From: Marchantia polymorpha subsp. ruderalis
Taxonomy: Eukaryota; Streptophyta; Marchantiopsida; Marchantiales; Marchantiaceae
NCBI GenBank assembly: GCA_037833965.1
Contig: AP031355.1
Coordinates: 16,207,501 to 16,271,500, forward strand
Direction of reading: 5' to 3'
Length of the DNA stretch: 64,000 nucleotides
Part shown: positions 8,043 to 18,950 of the stretch, in pieces
Layout: every line of letters starts with the position of its first letter
How positions within the stretch are numbered: the stretch's first letter is position 1
Translations under genes and position numbers: made by a program
The notes under the pieces: generated by a model
The model's database searches: none
Told to the model about the DNA's origin: nothing
The model's input: the letters and a program-made list of their open reading frames with translations, nothing else

Positions 8043-10604
8043 CTATCTACTACTCGCAACACCTGCACGAAACCAAACTACGCTACTGCACTCTGCAGAT
8101 CCGGTGCTGCGCCTCCTGCGCGCCGGACTGCCTCGCTCTCTATCTCTACCTTGCCAATCTTCCGACCGGCTGCGCAACCCCAGACGCCGGAGGGCTGCAG
8201 TCACTTCCGACTCCAAGTGCGCCATAGTGTCGCGCGCGCCCGACAAGAAGGCTTCTAATTTCCTTGCTACTCGCCGCCGACTCCGACTGTCACCCTCCGT
8301 CAATGCCGCCGCCCGAAGCTCAAACTCCCTGAGTGTGATCTTCTCTTGAGCTGCCACCTCCCAATGGGCGTATCTTTTTAGACAGTGAGTCACCCGCGTC
8401 GCCAACTCTTCTCGCGTCCGGCAGCTGCCTTCCACCTCTGCTAGCTGTATTTCCGCATCTGCGCGCTGCGCCCTCAAATCCGCGCACTCGGATTGCAAGT
8501 TGCGCAACAATTCCTCATCCTCCTTGCGTGTACTTTGACTTTCTTCTAAGGCGCGCTTCTGGCGCGCAAGCTCTTCTGCTAAGATGCGGTTTTGTCTCCG
8601 CTCTTCCTGCAATTCCGACTCGATCTTTGCCCGCATTAGCTCGGCATCCGCCTGGTTTTTCGTCGCCGCATCCTCCCTCTGTTGTTGCAGGGTTTGGTAT
8701 AGCTTCTGCGTGACCGCCAGGTGCTGTCGGAGGGTAGTGTTCTTATCCTGCAATGTTTGGCACCTAGAGGCCCAAGTGGCCACCTTGCTCCTCATCCTGC
8801 GTTTGACAGTCTCCACGTAAGACTGCGGTTTTCCGGTACCCGAGTACTTGGATGTCTTGCGATTCAGATATCGCAGGAGTGGAACTATCTGCTCGCACAA
8901 CACCCCTGTTGGCGTTTTCTGCACAGAGTCCGCTTCCTGCTCTTCCGAACTCGTCTCATCCTCCGTTTCGAGGATTTCAGTCGCCACCGAATCCCTTGGC
9001 GACTCCCTGGAACTGTGGCGCGCAGCAGCTTCCGCCGCGACTGCCGCTTCACTCCCTGCTAAAATATCCAAGGCAGTGGGGGATCCCACTGCTTGAGCCC
9101 CTATTCCGGCTCGATCTTCGGTTTCCGAAGGGATCGACGCCGCAGTGACTTTTGTCACCTTTGCACCGCCCGCTTCTGCTGCCTGCCCTTCCGGCGCGAT
9201 CTGCGCGGAAGGTGTCTTCTCTGGAGGTGCGTCCGCCGAAGGCATCCGCACAATGGTCGCCGGCCCTGTCCGTCTCGCAGTCGGCGAATCTGGCCGACTC
9301 TCTGTTGACCGACTCGCAGTCGGCCGACTAGCAGGTGTCCGACTGGCAGTCGGATCTACCCTGCGCGTCTTCACTCCACTTGGCCTGCTTGCTGGCGGCG
9401 TTTTCCCAGAAGTGCCTTCCGCCGAAGACGACCCTCTGAGGGTTGTTGGCTCGTCAGCCAAACTCCCTTCTGCTTCCGGCCTGCTGTCCGGTTCAACGCG
9501 CCGCTCAGTCGGCCTTCCTTCCGTTTGTCGACCTTCAGTCGCCCGACTCGTAGTCGGCCGACTGTCAGTCCGTCTGTCTTCTTCCGAAGGCAATGGTGCC
9601 TTCTGCGCAGAGGTATTTGCTGACTTCCCCAGAATCTGCGCGATTATCTCCTCCTGCGTGGGCAGGATACTCCGCCGGACCGGAGTACGCCCGGTCTCCT
9701 CAGTATTAGTTGGCACTTTGCGTGCCCTCTGTTTCGGTCGGCTGTGAGGCTCGTTGGTTGGCCGACTACGAGTCGGCGCAGCTAGCACTTCCGGCTGCCT
9801 GTCCTCAGGTCTCTCATCCCATTTCCGCTTTCGCGGAGCGCGCTCACTTCGACGTTCTTCTGCTGCTCTTGCTGGAGGCGGAGCCGGAGGTGGACTGGCA
9901 GGTGCCTCGTTCGGATCCGTGTCTACTTCGGCCTCCCGCGAGTATCTTCCTGGATAGCTCCGGGTCAGCAGCGGGAACCGTGTCCGCTCCGAATTTGTCA
10001 AACATCCCATCGCCCGATAAAACACAATCAGGTAAGGCGAAAGATGATTGAGGGTTCCTCCTCTCTCTTCTTGCGCATGTTGGCGCGTCACCTTCCACAG
10101 GAGCCGTGCCCAATGAACTGGAGCTCCTGACAACACTAGCTCCACAAATCCTACTTGCCAACCATGCATGTAAGCGGTCTTGGTCGGCTGCAATATCTGC
10201 AGCAATGCAGTCGCGACATTTCTCCGCAATCGATCTTTGTAATCCCGTGTCCGGAAACCGTTCTTGGGATGCCTGGCAACTTTGAAAAGCTCATTGTAGG
10301 AGATTTCTTCCTCCTTGGACACCTTCACGCTATCGGCCTCGAAGAGGAGATACCCTTCCTTGCCGGCACACCTGCCCAACACCTGCGCCCAGTCACAAAT
10401 GTCCCACCTCTCTGGATGTGGGCGGAATCCGCGCGAGGGCTTGTGTCTCTCCTGCAGATATTCGCGCACCATCTCCGGACATGTCCAGTTCCATCCCCAC
10501 AGGAGGAAATCAAGCTTCAGCCCTGTTAGCACATCTTGGAATGCGCGCAGACCGATCTGCGGCACTTTGAGTGGAGACACTCGCAGCTGGGGGACCTTCG
10601 ACAT
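8043..10604 (-). CDS. 853-residue protein of the TGTAATAACCCAC element: conserved N-terminal domain, low-complexity middle, coiled-coil C-terminus
   Basis: The ATG at 10604 was chosen because copy C starts its conserved protein at the equivalent ATG (47820); the frame is open further upstream but without conservation. Residues ~1-215 form a globular-looking domain shared with copy C: GWN.xC.xMVRE, RGFRPH..RW, DW.Q.LGRCAG..GYLLF, SVKVSK, KNG.RTRDYKDR.RR. Residues ~230-560 are rich in P, S, T, R and A, partly encoded by CCGACT...AGTCGG palindromes. Residues ~570-790 are charged and heptad-like (coiled coil), followed by a basic tail. I see no reverse transcriptase, integrase, RNase H, protease or zinc-knuckle motif. 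It may be a structural (gag-like) protein of a retroelement. The N-terminal motifs resemble repeat-derived proteins I recall from liverwort genomes; that is memory, not a search. Confidence 0.7.
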   Translation of the reverse strand: MSKVPQLRVSPLKVPQIGLRAFQDVLTGLKLDFLLWGWNWTCPEMVREYLQERHKPSRGFRPHPERWDICDWAQVLGRCAGKEGYLLFEADSVKVSKEEEISYNELFKVARHPKNGFRTRDYKDRLRRNVATALLQILQPTKTAYMHGWQVGFVELVLSGAPVHWARLLWKVTRQHAQEERGGTLNHLSPYLIVFYRAMGCLTNSERTRFPLLTRSYPGRYSREAEVDTDPNEAPASPPPAPPPARAAEERRSERAPRKRKWDERPEDRQPEVLAAPTRSRPTNEPHSRPKQRARKVPTNTEETGRTPVRRSILPTQEEIIAQILGKSANTSAQKAPLPSEEDRRTDSRPTTSRATEGRQTEGRPTERRVEPDSRPEAEGSLADEPTTLRGSSSAEGTSGKTPPASRPSGVKTRRVDPTASRTPASRPTASRSTESRPDSPTARRTGPATIVRMPSADAPPEKTPSAQIAPEGQAAEAGGAKVTKVTAASIPSETEDRAGIGAQAVGSPTALDILAGSEAAVAAEAAARHSSRESPRDSVATEILETEDETSSEEQEADSVQKTPTGVLCEQIVPLLRYLNRKTSKYSGTGKPQSYVETVKRRMRSKVATWASRCQTLQDKNTTLRQHLAVTQKLYQTLQQQREDAATKNQADAELMRAKIESELQEERRQNRILAEELARQKRALEESQSTRKEDEELLRNLQSECADLRAQRADAEIQLAEVEGSCRTREELATRVTHCLKRYAHWEVAAQEKITLREFELRAAALTEGDSRSRRRVARKLEAFLSGARDTMAHLESEVTAALRRLGLRSRSEDWQGRDRERGSPARRRRSTGSAECSSVVWFRAGVASSR

Positions 10605-10959
10605 TGCGTTTCCTGCACACACAGACGTTCTCCCTTCCGCTCGCTCTCTCACAATCGCCGCTGCGCGTCGGCCGCTCCAGCACTGACTGCAATCACTCTC
10701 TCTTCTTGCGCGCTCAAGTTCGCTACTCGCAAGTTCTCTGCAAGGTCTGTCAAGATCCTTGCGCAACTCGTCTCCGCACTCTCTCCTCTCACTGCAGGTC
10801 TCTCCGTCCTTGCGCGTAATCTTGGAAGCTGGAAATCGCAAAATCAAGAATGAGAGAATGAGACTGGAGAGCAGTCTTTTCTTCTCCGAATTCAAGATCG
10901 TCCAACGTTCTTACTGGTAACAATTACGCAGCCGGCTATACGGCCTAACGGTTCGCCCT

Positions 10960-11780
10960 CGCATGCTCGAATTCACGTCTCCGCACTGCGCGCATTCGCA
11001 TGCGTGAATGTTGAATTCTCCCGCCGCCACCGTCTTCCGGACTCGAGTTCGCCGCAGTGTATGCGTCGGCTATGTTGGCGTATTCCTTCTCCGTCGGCGC
11101 CTCGCTGGAGGCGCACATCAAGTCGGCGCGAATTACGCCGGCGCGTATTCGTACCACTTGTTTTGTCCGTTCTGCCCCGTCTATTGCTGACGGCGCAAAT
11201 CATGCCAGCGCATCCGCCTATCCGCGCCACGTCGGAAGCGTACATCCGGCCGGCGCTTTTCTTCCGTTGCGCAGCCGCCAAAGGCGCTTCCGCCTCTGAG
11301 TTGATTTCCTCCCATGAGCGCGTGATTCCGCCGAAGGCGCATCGCCGAAGGCGTACGGGAGTCCTTTCCGACTGTGAACCCTAGCGCGAACGGCGCATGT
11401 CCGGCTACAAGTTTCCGATGCTCATAACTTCTTCATCCTTGATCCATCTCCAACGCTCTTGGGCGCGTTAGGACGAGCGTCCCGAGCTCTTTCCAATGCG
11501 ATTTCAACCAACTGGAACTACCGTGTATTCTGATCGTTATGAAGGTTTCCCTTTCCGCGCTAGCGGCGCATCGCAGAAGGCGCACTCATGGTCGGAAGCC
11601 TTCAGAGGTCCGTGCCGTTCTTCTGACGTCTTTAGCAAAATCTCCTCCGGAGGTGTCTGCGCCGGAAGCGTAGCTTCCTTAAACGCTGGAAGCGCGTGAG
11701 TAGAGACACCTCAGAAAAGGAGCTTTTGCCGAAGGCGCCGAAGACATTTGGCGCTGGTACATCCGACTTCGCGATTCTTC
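10960..11780. repeat. Mini-hairpin-rich region of element A
   Basis: Repeated GCCGAAGGCG and related GGCGC/GCGCC words occur in the part of the element upstream of its ORF. GCCGAAGGC can fold as three base pairs around a GAA triloop. The region also contains the ~90-nt block (11421-11510; TCTTGGGC.CGTTA...AGCTCTTTCCAA.G) found in copies B and C. Confidence 0.6.
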
Positions 11781-11913
11781 GTGACCTCGTGACGATCTCC
11801 TCAATCCACTCTATTTAACGTACCCTTTTCTAACTACAGACACTGCTTCGGTACTTGTTTTCTAAAATTGTTTAAATTCTGCAAAAAAACAAAAAGTGTG
11901 TTACCACACACTA

Positions 11914-12590
11914 TAACACTAAAGTAAAAGAGTTAATTTAATACAATATTTGAAAAAAATGAAAAAGTTAATATGATATCAGTCCAAGATACAACTCTGG
12001 AAGATCTAAAATTTACTTTTGAGTACAATAATGATTTTCATGTATTTTGATTTTGTTACATAAAAACTAAAATCATCTTCAAATATCAATGAGTCAACCG
12101 TGGAGATGAGATTTAGACGTAACATGTAAATGATGAAATTTGAAATCTACAGAATCAGTTCTCCTAAAAATGTAACTAAACGACTTTATATAAATTCAAG
12201 CTTAAAGAATATTTATATTCTTTAAGCTTCAAATATAGCATGCCTTCAGAGCTTGAAAGACACTATGGTCGTGACTCAAAAAAATTGTTGTCACTCCAAT
12301 ACTAAATGTGCTTTGTCCGTATTTCATCAAGGCCTAATGCTTTATACGAGGCTCCGCTTATCAATTCCGCGGTCTCTAGTCCAATTTTTTTTGTTCCCAG
12401 CCAATCAAAATCACTTAGTGTGATACTCCCTAAGTATTTACAAGTCTCAATAGAATTGTTAAGTAGATTAAGTACGTATCAAAACTCAACTTGTCCAATC
12501 GCAAGCGTACTAATCAATGTGACTGTATTCAAGCCTTATTCCACCCACAACGCATTTTTTGATAAATGGAGAGGCTAGTTATTCCTCACT
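11914..12590. other. Intergenic with a perfect 14-bp hairpin
   Basis: AT-rich sequence without a convincing gene. At 12198-12229 the 14-base arm AAGCTTAAAGAATA is followed by TTTA and its exact complement. A 90-codon frame at 12306-12578 has no recognisable motif. Confidence 0.5.
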
Positions 12591-12724
12591 TTGGGCTAAT
12601 CATCCCTTATTCTAGTATACGGTTTACCAGGATTGGTTGAAGTATATAGCTTCTAGTGGGATTGAGTTGGATGTCCCACCTTCGTGTTTCTCTTTGCGTC
12701 AAGCGTGGCAGTCGTGATGTTGTT

Positions 12725-12726
<2 letters not shown>

Positions 12727-12760
<34 letters not shown>
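12727..12760. repeat. (AT)17 microsatellite
   Basis: Uninterrupted AT dinucleotide run inside the left foldback arm. Confidence 0.95.
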
Positions 12761-12762
<2 letters not shown>

Positions 12763-13291
12763 TTTAATGCCACTTATTTATATATATCTTTTATATATGC
12801 CACTCATTCATAGTCACTCGTCCGTGGCATTTGATGTGACTTATTGGGTGTGTTGATTATGACTTTTCACATTTCGGAGGAGAAAGTGATGATTAGGTGG
12901 GAAGAAAGGGATGATAAGATGCGGTATTTCCAGGAATGCAATGAGATTGTTCAGGGTGCAAATCATGGGCACTGCCTCTTCATTGCACAGAGCTGGACTA
13001 GCGTAATTTTCTAACTTTCAAAGGTACTTGTACATCCGAAAATTGTAAGAGCATAGACCATGACATTAAGACTTTGTGAGATTTCAGAGTTGAACATGTC
13101 ATCATTGAACTCGGAAAATGTGACATCGGTACTAATATACGCATGTGTGTGTGTGCTGTGGCCTTGCTAGACAAGTATTGCACACGAAGTCCTTAGTGAG
13201 AACAGATGCACTGAGATATTCGCTTGATGGGACCCATCCAAAGGTAAATTGCTTGATGGGACCCATCAAGAATCAATTTACCGGATGGAAC

Positions 13292-15395
13292 TGTAATAAC
13301 CCACCAAAGGCTAAAATGTATGGTGGTAAAAAAATCGAACCCACAGGGACAGAGGCAACACACAGAGTACAAAGTGTCACGTTTCACAGACTTTTGGAGA
13401 GTTTGAATTCTCAGGCGACTGTCACTCCCAGAAATACTGCAGTGCTCGACTCGGAGTCCGCTCGGAGGATGCTCAACTCGGAGGTCACTCGGAGGATGCT
13501 CAACTCGGAGGTCACTCATAGGATGCACAGTGCAGCGTAAGTCACTCAACACACACACACCTGAAACTGGAAAAGCACAACTCGGAGGTCGGTCAGGACC
13601 TTCGCTTAGGATTTCAGGGGGAAAGTCTCTCAAAAGTACACTTAGAGGCTCTGCAAGTAGTGACTCCCACTCCGGCTTTTACAACCCTCCCGCTAGTTTC
13701 TGCTAGCGTAGGGAACCCGGATTGGACTTCCCACTTCGGAACGAAGTCACTCATACGCAGTGGACGTCACCCTTGACTCACAGTAAGCGCAGAGAGTACA
13801 GGTTTGGCTGAGAACTTAACTGAGACACAATCCAGTATCACACACACATAACCTGAATTGATAACCAAGGTTTATACGAAGTAACAAAACTTCACTTTGG
13901 CATTCAGGGGAAACTTCCCATAGGAGTACAATCAGGATATGTCACTCGAAGGTGTAAGGGGGAACTGTTCAAGTATCTAACTCGCAACCGGCTCTTAGCA
14001 TCAGAAATCACCCGCAGGTGCAGATCCGCACTACTCAAGTCTCTAACCGATGTACTAGCTCTGAACATTCAGCCGAAGGCCTTCAGCTACAACATGCGGT
14101 AACTTCACTATGCTACAGCTCCTCTACGTGGTGCCAGGACCAAATGCACAAACACGCCGAGAAAGTGAGTTCATGATCTACATTTCCGAAACTGGAAGAA
14201 TCCCAAGGCAAAACGCCTTGAACTACTTTATACCCTCTAAGGTCCTAACTAACACTACGCTACCCGCTAGGGTGCGAGCCGCAACAGATACTACACCTGA
14301 GGAGTCGGCGGCTGCCTTCCCCTCTAACTTACAACCTAAATCTAACCCTAACGCTAAATCTGAATCCTAAGCCTACTGTACAGAGCCGCCAGCGTCTTTA
14401 CATCCAAGATCTGAGGCTGAATATTTGCAAGCATGCGTGGCCGACTGAGATCAACGGCCCCATTAAATTTCAGATCCATCCGATCGTCCATTGCAAAGAT
14501 ATGGACTCCGCAAGATCTCTGAACCGCATCTGGTTCGCCGACCTCGAGTTCGCCGACCCCGAGTTCGCCGACTCCGAGTTCTCCGACCTCGAGTTCGCCG
14601 AAGGCGTTGACCGCCGAAGACGCACTTCTGCACCTTTGCCTATTTGTAACAGTCACTCCCGACACCCATAACTCACAGATCCTTGATCCGTTTCAAGAGT
14701 TCTTGGGCTCGTTGAAACGAGCGCGTCAAGCTCTTTCTAACGAGACCCTAACTGAGTCAAACCGTTACGAGTTGAAAGAGTTATGACGGTTTTATCCTTC
14801 GCCAAAGGCACACTGTCTAAGGCTTGTTATCTGTTATCGCCGAAGGCGCTCGCACGATGTTTCGCCGACTCCGAGTTCGCCGACCCCGAGTTCTCCGATC
14901 TCGAGTTCGCCGATCCCAAGTTTGCCGACTTGAAGTTGACCCGAAGACGTCCGTCGCCGAAGGCGAACATCTAGGGCCGAAGGCGGATATTCCGCCGACG
15001 ACAAACTCCTTCCGTCTATCTGTATCCGCCGTTCTCCTTCGCATCTTCCGACAGTCACAACTCCCTAAGTCCTCATCCGTTCCAGGCGTTCTTGGGCTCG
15101 TTAAAACCAGAGCGTCAAGTTCTTTCCAACGAGATCCTAAGTAACTCAAGGCGTTAAGAATTGAGGAAGTTATGAGTGATCTACCGTTGAAGGTGCTCGA
15201 AGCGAGTCTTGCAACGTGAACCGCCCGTTCCATTCCAAGCGTTCCACTGTGGCCTAAGCCCAAAACCCCTTGACTGTCCTCGATCCTCTTTGTACTCTGG
15301 CTTTGCGTACCGATTACTATTTACAGCTGCTACCACGGTACTTACTATTCAAAAATGTTTTAGTTCCGACGAAAAACAAAAAGTGGGTTACCACA
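13292..15395 (-). mobile_element. Element copy B of the TGTAATAACCCAC family (2104 bp, ORF lost)
   Basis: It begins TGTAATAACCCACC and ends GTGGGTTACCACA, and is flanked by GGAAC at 13287-13291 and 15396-15400. The first ~950 bp align with the start of copy A up to the region just past the ORF's 3' end. The whole protein-coding section is then missing and the sequence resumes in GCCGAAGGC-rich DNA. It is a deletion derivative that still has both termini. Confidence 0.85.
14528..14935. repeat. Two clusters of 15-bp tandem repeats in element B
   Basis: About five units of GTTCGCCGACCTCGA (with CCCCG and CTCCG variants) lie at about 14531-14600, and another five at about 14860-14935. Each cluster is linked to a GCCGAAGGC word. 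The ~90-nt conserved block occurs twice in this copy (14667-14750 and 15055-15140), so the section appears internally duplicated. Confidence 0.8.
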
Positions 15396-16179
15396 GGAAC
15401 CCCACCGAAGGTCCACGTCACATTGTTCTAATAGAACAGACAACGGTGTGTGAGTCACACTTTGTGTTACCTTGGGCATAGCTGCGTAGAGTCTAGTCCT
15501 ACTGAACCACTTTCTTGGGAAGAATGGGACGGTAAGGTGGAGAAGATGAAAAAATAGTTCGGCCAGCTGCTGGCGTCAGGAGAACGAAGGTTAAGTTTGT
15601 ATGCAAACTAGATCACGGTGATCGAGCCCTGCATTCTGAACAATTTAGCTTTGGGCACCCAATTCTATTCCAAAATTGCCAGAGCATCGTTGTGAAAGGA
15701 AGCAAATCTTAAGGATGTATCCTACACATTTTCCAACTTTTGGATTAATTACTGGTGAAGACTGTTCCGTTTAAAACTCCAATGGCAGGCCACAGAAGCT
15801 ATCGCAAAAACATAAATTGGAAATATTTGTACAAGAACATTACCTACAAGAACATATATCATAACATACCCTTACTAGAACATCTACTAGAACTCAGCGA
15901 CAAAACACCGTCCTTGGGGTTCTATCACCTAATTTGAAACTTGATGGTCCCCATCAAGCAATATCAAGCAAATCATCCCAGTCTCGACCAAACTGTGGAT
16001 AGTCATAATCAACACAACAGCCATGGAGTCGTGACTTTGATGTGGCTAACACTTTGCCATATTTGACGCAGAGAGTAACACCAAGGTGGGGCAGCCATGT
16101 CTGAAGAATCATAAACTCAAACCCACTAGCAACTATAACCTTATACCAATCCTTGCATACAGTTTATTAGGATGATGGA

Positions 16180-18876
16180 TGCCTCGATGTTCAAGTCGGA
16201 TAGGGTCGCAGAAGCAAAGATACAAGTCTTCAAGGCCATAAAAGCTGGAAGCAATTAACCCAAACCTATGGATAACTAGACACTCCCTTGAAAAAATATG
16301 CTTTAGAGTTACATTGTATCTTTAGGAAAGGGTCCAGGAGGTCATTATGGATGTTGTCAAAGGGGCACGCGATGAAGTAGTAGAATCGAGCAGTTGATTA
16401 AAGAGGACGCCAAAAGTGACTGCCCTTCTTCGTGGTGTCTCTTAGCTGGGGTGGTCAAGGTCAGGTTAACGAACTTGATATACACTCACTGCCTCATAAG
16501 GGGCTACATATCCCAAGCAGAAAACGTCGGTATGCGTGTGGCGGAGTAACCCAGGGATCTCTCTGAGCGAAAGCTTTGACTGATGTAACGAATCCAAACA
16601 TCGGCGGAGATGCACTCGCTGGACTTTTGTGAGGAAGCCACAGAAGAAGCACACGAGACATGTGGGAAGCGGGGCAGGCAGCGCCAGTGTGAAGTTTCCG
16701 GCAATTCTTGCATCTCGACCAAAGTTGGTGCATGTGCATCGAGTAATGTTTTTAAGAGGTGTCCTATCACAGAAGAGAATCCACAGACGTGGAGGACATT
16801 CTGTAGGATCTGACAGTCAGATGTGATGTGACCTGGTCTGGACTCCAGATCTGACTGCGCGAAAGAGACATTCTGTACCTCTGTCTCGGGTTTTGTAGAG
16901 TTCAGAGTGATACATGCACGGACAGAATGTTTGATCCGCATTGGTACCCGAACGTGGATTTGTAATCCAGTGTCAGATGTACGGGGACAAAACACCCGCA
17001 AGAAGCCCATAACCCGGACTGCGAGTAGATGTAAATCGGAAATATTCTGAACTTCATGTTCAGGATATACACATCAACTTTGTAAACCTCACCGACAGCA
17101 GGCCTAGCGTTTCTGGCACCGGATTATGGATCCAACAGCATGAATTCAAATCTCGGTAGACCCTGCCATGCGAGCTTCGATGACGTTGATAACTCGAGCA
17201 CATTTATTTGTGGTTTCGATTCTGGTCCTTCGCGCTATTACAGAACTATATGGAGAGGGGACGAGAAAAATGATCGACATTTCGGATACATTAACACGTG
17301 GACCAGAAGCATACGTCAACCGGCGACATCAACAGCTTAGAGGACCGACAACAATCCTCCGGGAGGTGGTGCAATGAAATTGCAAGACGCTTTCCCGATC
17401 CTTTGTCATCGAATCCCCAGTGGCAAGTACGGGTGGCATCAAAACAAGCACGCGTTCGTACTTAAACCGTTGTAGCTCTAGTGCGATCACCGTTAGTATG
17501 CTTCTCAAGCCGACGGCCATGGACTGTCTTGGATTTCGTATGGCGAATCGAGTCGGCCGGGAGCAAGAATCGCGCGTCGTGTGGCTGCGCGACATAGATT
17601 TGGCGGCGGACGTGCTCGCTGGTTCTCTGTGGAAGGCCGCGCGACCGCGAGTAATCGCCACGCCGTAGTGCGGTGGGTCAGCCCGTACTGGGTCATAGCC
17701 TTTCGGGATTAGCGATAGGCCCCTGCCCAGGTAAGTCTGATTAACAATGAGGAAAAGTGATGGCTATAAAAATTGTGAATGTCATGGTTGTCAAGCTGGG
17801 TCTCGGACAGAATGTCCATACGAACATGAAAATTGCACGCAAGAATGATTCTCGCTCTTATGGGCAATTTGTAATCACGATCCTCCCGTGGTTCTCAAGT
17901 GTAAGAAGCTGGATATTATGGAGGAATGCTACAGAATTGAATTCTGTTGTCCCCTTCATCCAAACTCGACCTGCAGTCTTCAGTGATTTTTTTAAATCTT
18001 CGTCCCAGTATGGACCTGTCATATAGACGCATTGCTTGCTAAAGTGGCATAACGATGACCGGGGGCGTAACATTTTACTCGACCGCTTATCAGTCCGTTT
18101 CCATCACACTAGAGGATAATTGGGTGCGATGCAGTCCGAAAAAATTGCTTCTATGTGTAAAAATCCAGATGCTGAATTGAGCTGATTACCTATCTTTAAA
18201 TCAGGTCTTTCACGGATCACAAGTCTGCTGATTCAAAGGTGTATTGAATCAAAATTTGGCCCTGAAGATTAATCAACTGGTTTATGCTCCATCAGACATC
18301 AAGTTTATGCAAGTTCAAGTCTTAAATTAAGCAAACCAGATACGCAGAGAGTAGTGTGAATATCAGAAATATCAGAAACCATAGGCTGAGTACATAGGTT
18401 ATAAACTGCACTTTAATTCCATGATTGAGAAGAATTTGTGCTTCCAAGACACTTTCTCTTGACCCTTGGCTCTGTTTGATAGAAGATGTAGAAAGCCTGA
18501 AGAGAGCTTATCTCGCTTATTATAACTCTGTAGTAGGGATGGAGTTCATGGAAACCATATAGTGTTTAACCTTCACGAAGCAGATGTGCAGAGTGACGAC
18601 TAATTACTGCTGTGCCGACCTTCGGTCCTAGAGATGAGAAGAAACAATTGAAGTCGAGTTCACTCAACCTGCATAAGATTGAAGACGTTTTCCACTGGAA
18701 CCGATTTGCATGTTCTACCAACGTTTTGCTGGCTCTCAAATTCTCCTGTTTCTCATACTAGATCTCACGACTATAATGACGGATAATCAAAAGAAAAAGA
18801 AGAATCCTTTCAAAGGGAAGCCTAAATAGCTGAAAAAAGATATATCTAAAATAACATAAAACAGTTTGAAACATGG
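16180..18876. other. Unassigned region
   Basis: Several medium reading frames exist (for example 16504-17010 on the minus strand, 168 codons from an ATG, and 17329-17661 minus, 110 codons). None has a motif, a plausible neighbouring exon or a composition I would defend as coding. A locally GC-richer patch lies at 17390-17720. I do not recognise anything here. Confidence 0.4.
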
Positions 18877-18950
18877 GTCTGGTTGGTGTAGTTGGTCATC
18901 ACGCTAGTCTCACACACTAGAGGTCCCCGGTTCGAGCCCGGGATCAGACA
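18877..18950 (+). tRNA. trnV-CAC: tRNA-Val (anticodon CAC)
   Basis: Seven-base-pair acceptor stem (GTCTGGT with ATCAGAC, one G-T pair), discriminator A at 18950, anticodon arm CTAGT-CTCACAC-ACTAG giving anticodon CAC, and T arm CCCGG-TTCGAGC-CCGGG. The internal Pol III promoter is present: an A box around TGGTGTAGTTGG and a B box GGTTCGAGCCC. A TTTT stretch ~12 bases downstream can terminate Pol III. No intron; CCA is not encoded, as expected for a nuclear gene. Confidence 0.95.

Larger units (their letters stand above)
7086..11908 (-). mobile_element. Element copy A of the TGTAATAACCCAC family (4823 bp, with intact ORF)
   Basis: The plus strand begins TGTAATAACCCACC and ends GTGTGTTACCACA, so the ends are TG...CA and also an imperfect ~13-bp inverted pair. 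CACTA flanks it directly at 7081-7085 and 11909-11913, a perfect 5-bp target duplication. No direct terminal repeats are visible inside. The minus strand carries one long frame (8043-10604). Between that ORF and the right end lie many GCCGAAGGC-type mini-hairpins. TG...CA ends and 5-bp duplications are those of LTR retrotransposons, so this may be a very large solo LTR or a non-autonomous large retrotransposon derivative. Copies B and C confirm both boundaries. Confidence 0.85.
13211..15978. mobile_element. MITE related to 3841-4460, split by element B
   Basis: The left side has GCTTGATGGGACCCATC twice, including the near-perfect palindrome CTTGATGGGACCCATCAAG at 13252-13270. The right side has CTTGATGGTCCCCATCAAG (15940-15958) and CAAGCAAATC. 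Removing element B and one GGAAC leaves ~660 bp, close to the 620 bp of the MITE at 3841. The outer ends and target duplication could not be fixed, so the limits are approximate. Confidence 0.6.
12600..16175. repeat. Imperfect long inverted repeat (foldback) enclosing a MITE and element B
   Basis: The left arm (about 12600-12880) matches the reverse complement of about 15990-16175 in several blocks: AGGATTGGT, CTAGTGGG.TTGAGTT, CCCACCTT.GTGTT, TGCGTCAA, GTGTTGATTATGAC. The match is imperfect. The left arm has gained a microsatellite and other sequence. This may be an old foldback or MULE-like element. No transposase is seen between the arms. Confidence 0.55.

Noticed and set aside
9093-9747. 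Plus-strand ORFs within element A (for example 9145-9747, 200 codons)
   Set aside because: They mirror the low-complexity Pro/Ser/Arg section of the minus-strand ORF; copy C does not preserve them.
7081-11913. CACTA at both ends of element A suggested a CACTA (EnSpm) transposon
   Set aside because: CACTA is a direct repeat here, not the inverted CACTA...TAGTG terminus, and copies B and C have GGAAC and CACAT in the same place, so it is only a target duplication.
16504-17010. 168-codon minus-strand ORF
   Set aside because: No motif, repeat or neighbouring exon; its serine/arginine-rich mix looks like a chance frame.
17390-17720. GC-richer patch considered as rRNA or an organellar insertion
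   Set aside because: No recognisable rRNA core sequence or organellar gene could be read.
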